A stretch of 64,000 nucleotides of DNA from Melioribacteraceae bacterium. GTDB lineage: Bacteria; Bacteroidota; Ignavibacteria; Ignavibacteriales; Melioribacteraceae. The first letter of the stretch is position 1; each line of letters opens with the position of its first letter. The notes beneath the pieces were generated by a model that was given only the letters and a program-made list of their open reading frames with translations, was not told where the DNA came from and did no database searches. Shown in pieces: positions 63,642 through 64,000 of this stretch. The stretch is from NCBI GenBank assembly GCA_035362835.1, contig DAOSDY010000001.1, positions 1,426,001 through 1,490,000 on the forward strand, given 5' to 3'. The translations under genes and the position numbers were made by a program.

Positions 63642-64000
63642 ATGAATGTTAAAGAAATTATTGCCGAACTTAAAAAGAATGGAAGTCAATACAACAGGGA
63701 AGGAATGAAAAAGTTCGGGATTAATGTTGATAAAGCATTCGGTGTGAACGTTCCGGTAATGCGGAAGCTTGCAAAGAAGATTGGCAAGAATCACAAGCTG
63801 GCAATTAAATTGTGGGAAAGCGGGTATCACGAAGCACGGCATGTTGCAACAATGATTGCCGACCCTAAACTCACAACCAGATCCTTATTGAACAACTGGG
63901 TCAAAGATTTTAATTCCTGGGATATTGTGGACGGATCCTGTTCAAACCTGATCCGGAAAACGGACTTTGCTTACGATCTGATTCCTAAGTGGGTTAAAAG
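63642..64000 (+). CDS. AlkD-like DNA alkylation repair protein (5' part)
   Basis: The first 119 codons, cut off by the window end. The opening MNVKEIIAELKKNG and the helical repeats (GVNVPVMRKLAKKIGKNH; WESGYHEARHVATMIADP; FNSWDIVDGSC) match the AlkD/ALK HEAT-repeat DNA glycosylases. SWDIVD holds the position of the conserved Trp/Asp region that stacks on the damaged base. The rest of the gene lies right of the window, so integrity cannot be judged. Confidence 0.85.
   Translation, partial: MNVKEIIAELKKNGSQYNREGMKKFGINVDKAFGVNVPVMRKLAKKIGKNHKLAIKLWESGYHEARHVATMIADPKLTTRSLLNNWVKDFNSWDIVDGSCSNLIRKTDFAYDLIPKWVK

Overview
This window looks like chromosomal DNA from an Ignavibacteria-type member of the Bacteroidota/Chlorobiota group. 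Three large secreted proteins end in the type IX secretion (T9SS) sorting domain with the YPNPFNP motif that is typical there. Most genes have clear GGAGG-like ribosome binding sites, and secreted proteins and lipoproteins are very common. The taxon is inferred from these traits; no rRNA is present.

Region 1 (1-9445) is AT-richer than the rest. It holds a decayed, frameshifted gene at the left edge, two unrecognised genes and a 2354-residue modular T9SS surface protein. It ends in an isolated 3' half of a tRNA-Lys(CTT), followed by a terminator. This is what the far end of an element integrated into a tRNA gene looks like, so I read 1-9445 as the right end of a genomic island whose intact tRNA and integrase would lie left of the window.

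Region 2 (9590-19011) has a secreted NagA-like deacetylase and a secreted nitrilase-family hydrolase. These are followed on the minus strand by a complete Na+-pumping NADH:quinone reductase operon, nqrABCDEF-apbE, closed by a 52-residue NqrM-like gene and a terminator. Region 3 (19389-24485) is a Spy-like protein plus MacA/MacB/TolC-type tripartite efflux operon. Region 4 (24551-29586) carries an aldo/keto reductase, a lipoprotein and a 1056-residue fusion of a carbohydrate-binding-like domain, an NTN-hydrolase and a metal-site-less M1-peptidase-like part. Region 5 (29725-37514) has a dmsABC-type molybdoenzyme complex, a secreted Memo-family protein, a methyltransferase, and a DUF362/DUF6599-like pair on the opposite strand.

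Region 6 (37645-44457) holds two T9SS cargo proteins with almost identical C-terminal cassettes and a coiled-coil membrane protein paired with a lipoprotein. Region 7 (44619-64000) holds an MFS transporter, DUF1579 protein, ornithine aminotransferase, a 16-residue-repeat surface protein, an acidic protein, tRNA-Arg(CCG), dipeptidyl peptidase IV, a large glycosidase, a zinc-finger/SpoIIE phosphatase, a YiiD-type thioesterase, a ClC channel with CBS and TrkA-C domains, a DinB protein, two tandem outer-membrane-like paralogs and the start of an AlkD-like repair gene.

Taken together this is a respiratory heterotroph (Na+-NQR, DMSO-reductase-type complex) with a large secreted and surface proteome. 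No CRISPR array, rRNA, transposase or known defence system was seen. The best candidates for new biology are the island end, the NTN-hydrolase/M1 fusion, the tandem outer-membrane paralogs, the zinc-finger/SpoIIE fusion and the coiled-coil/lipoprotein pair.
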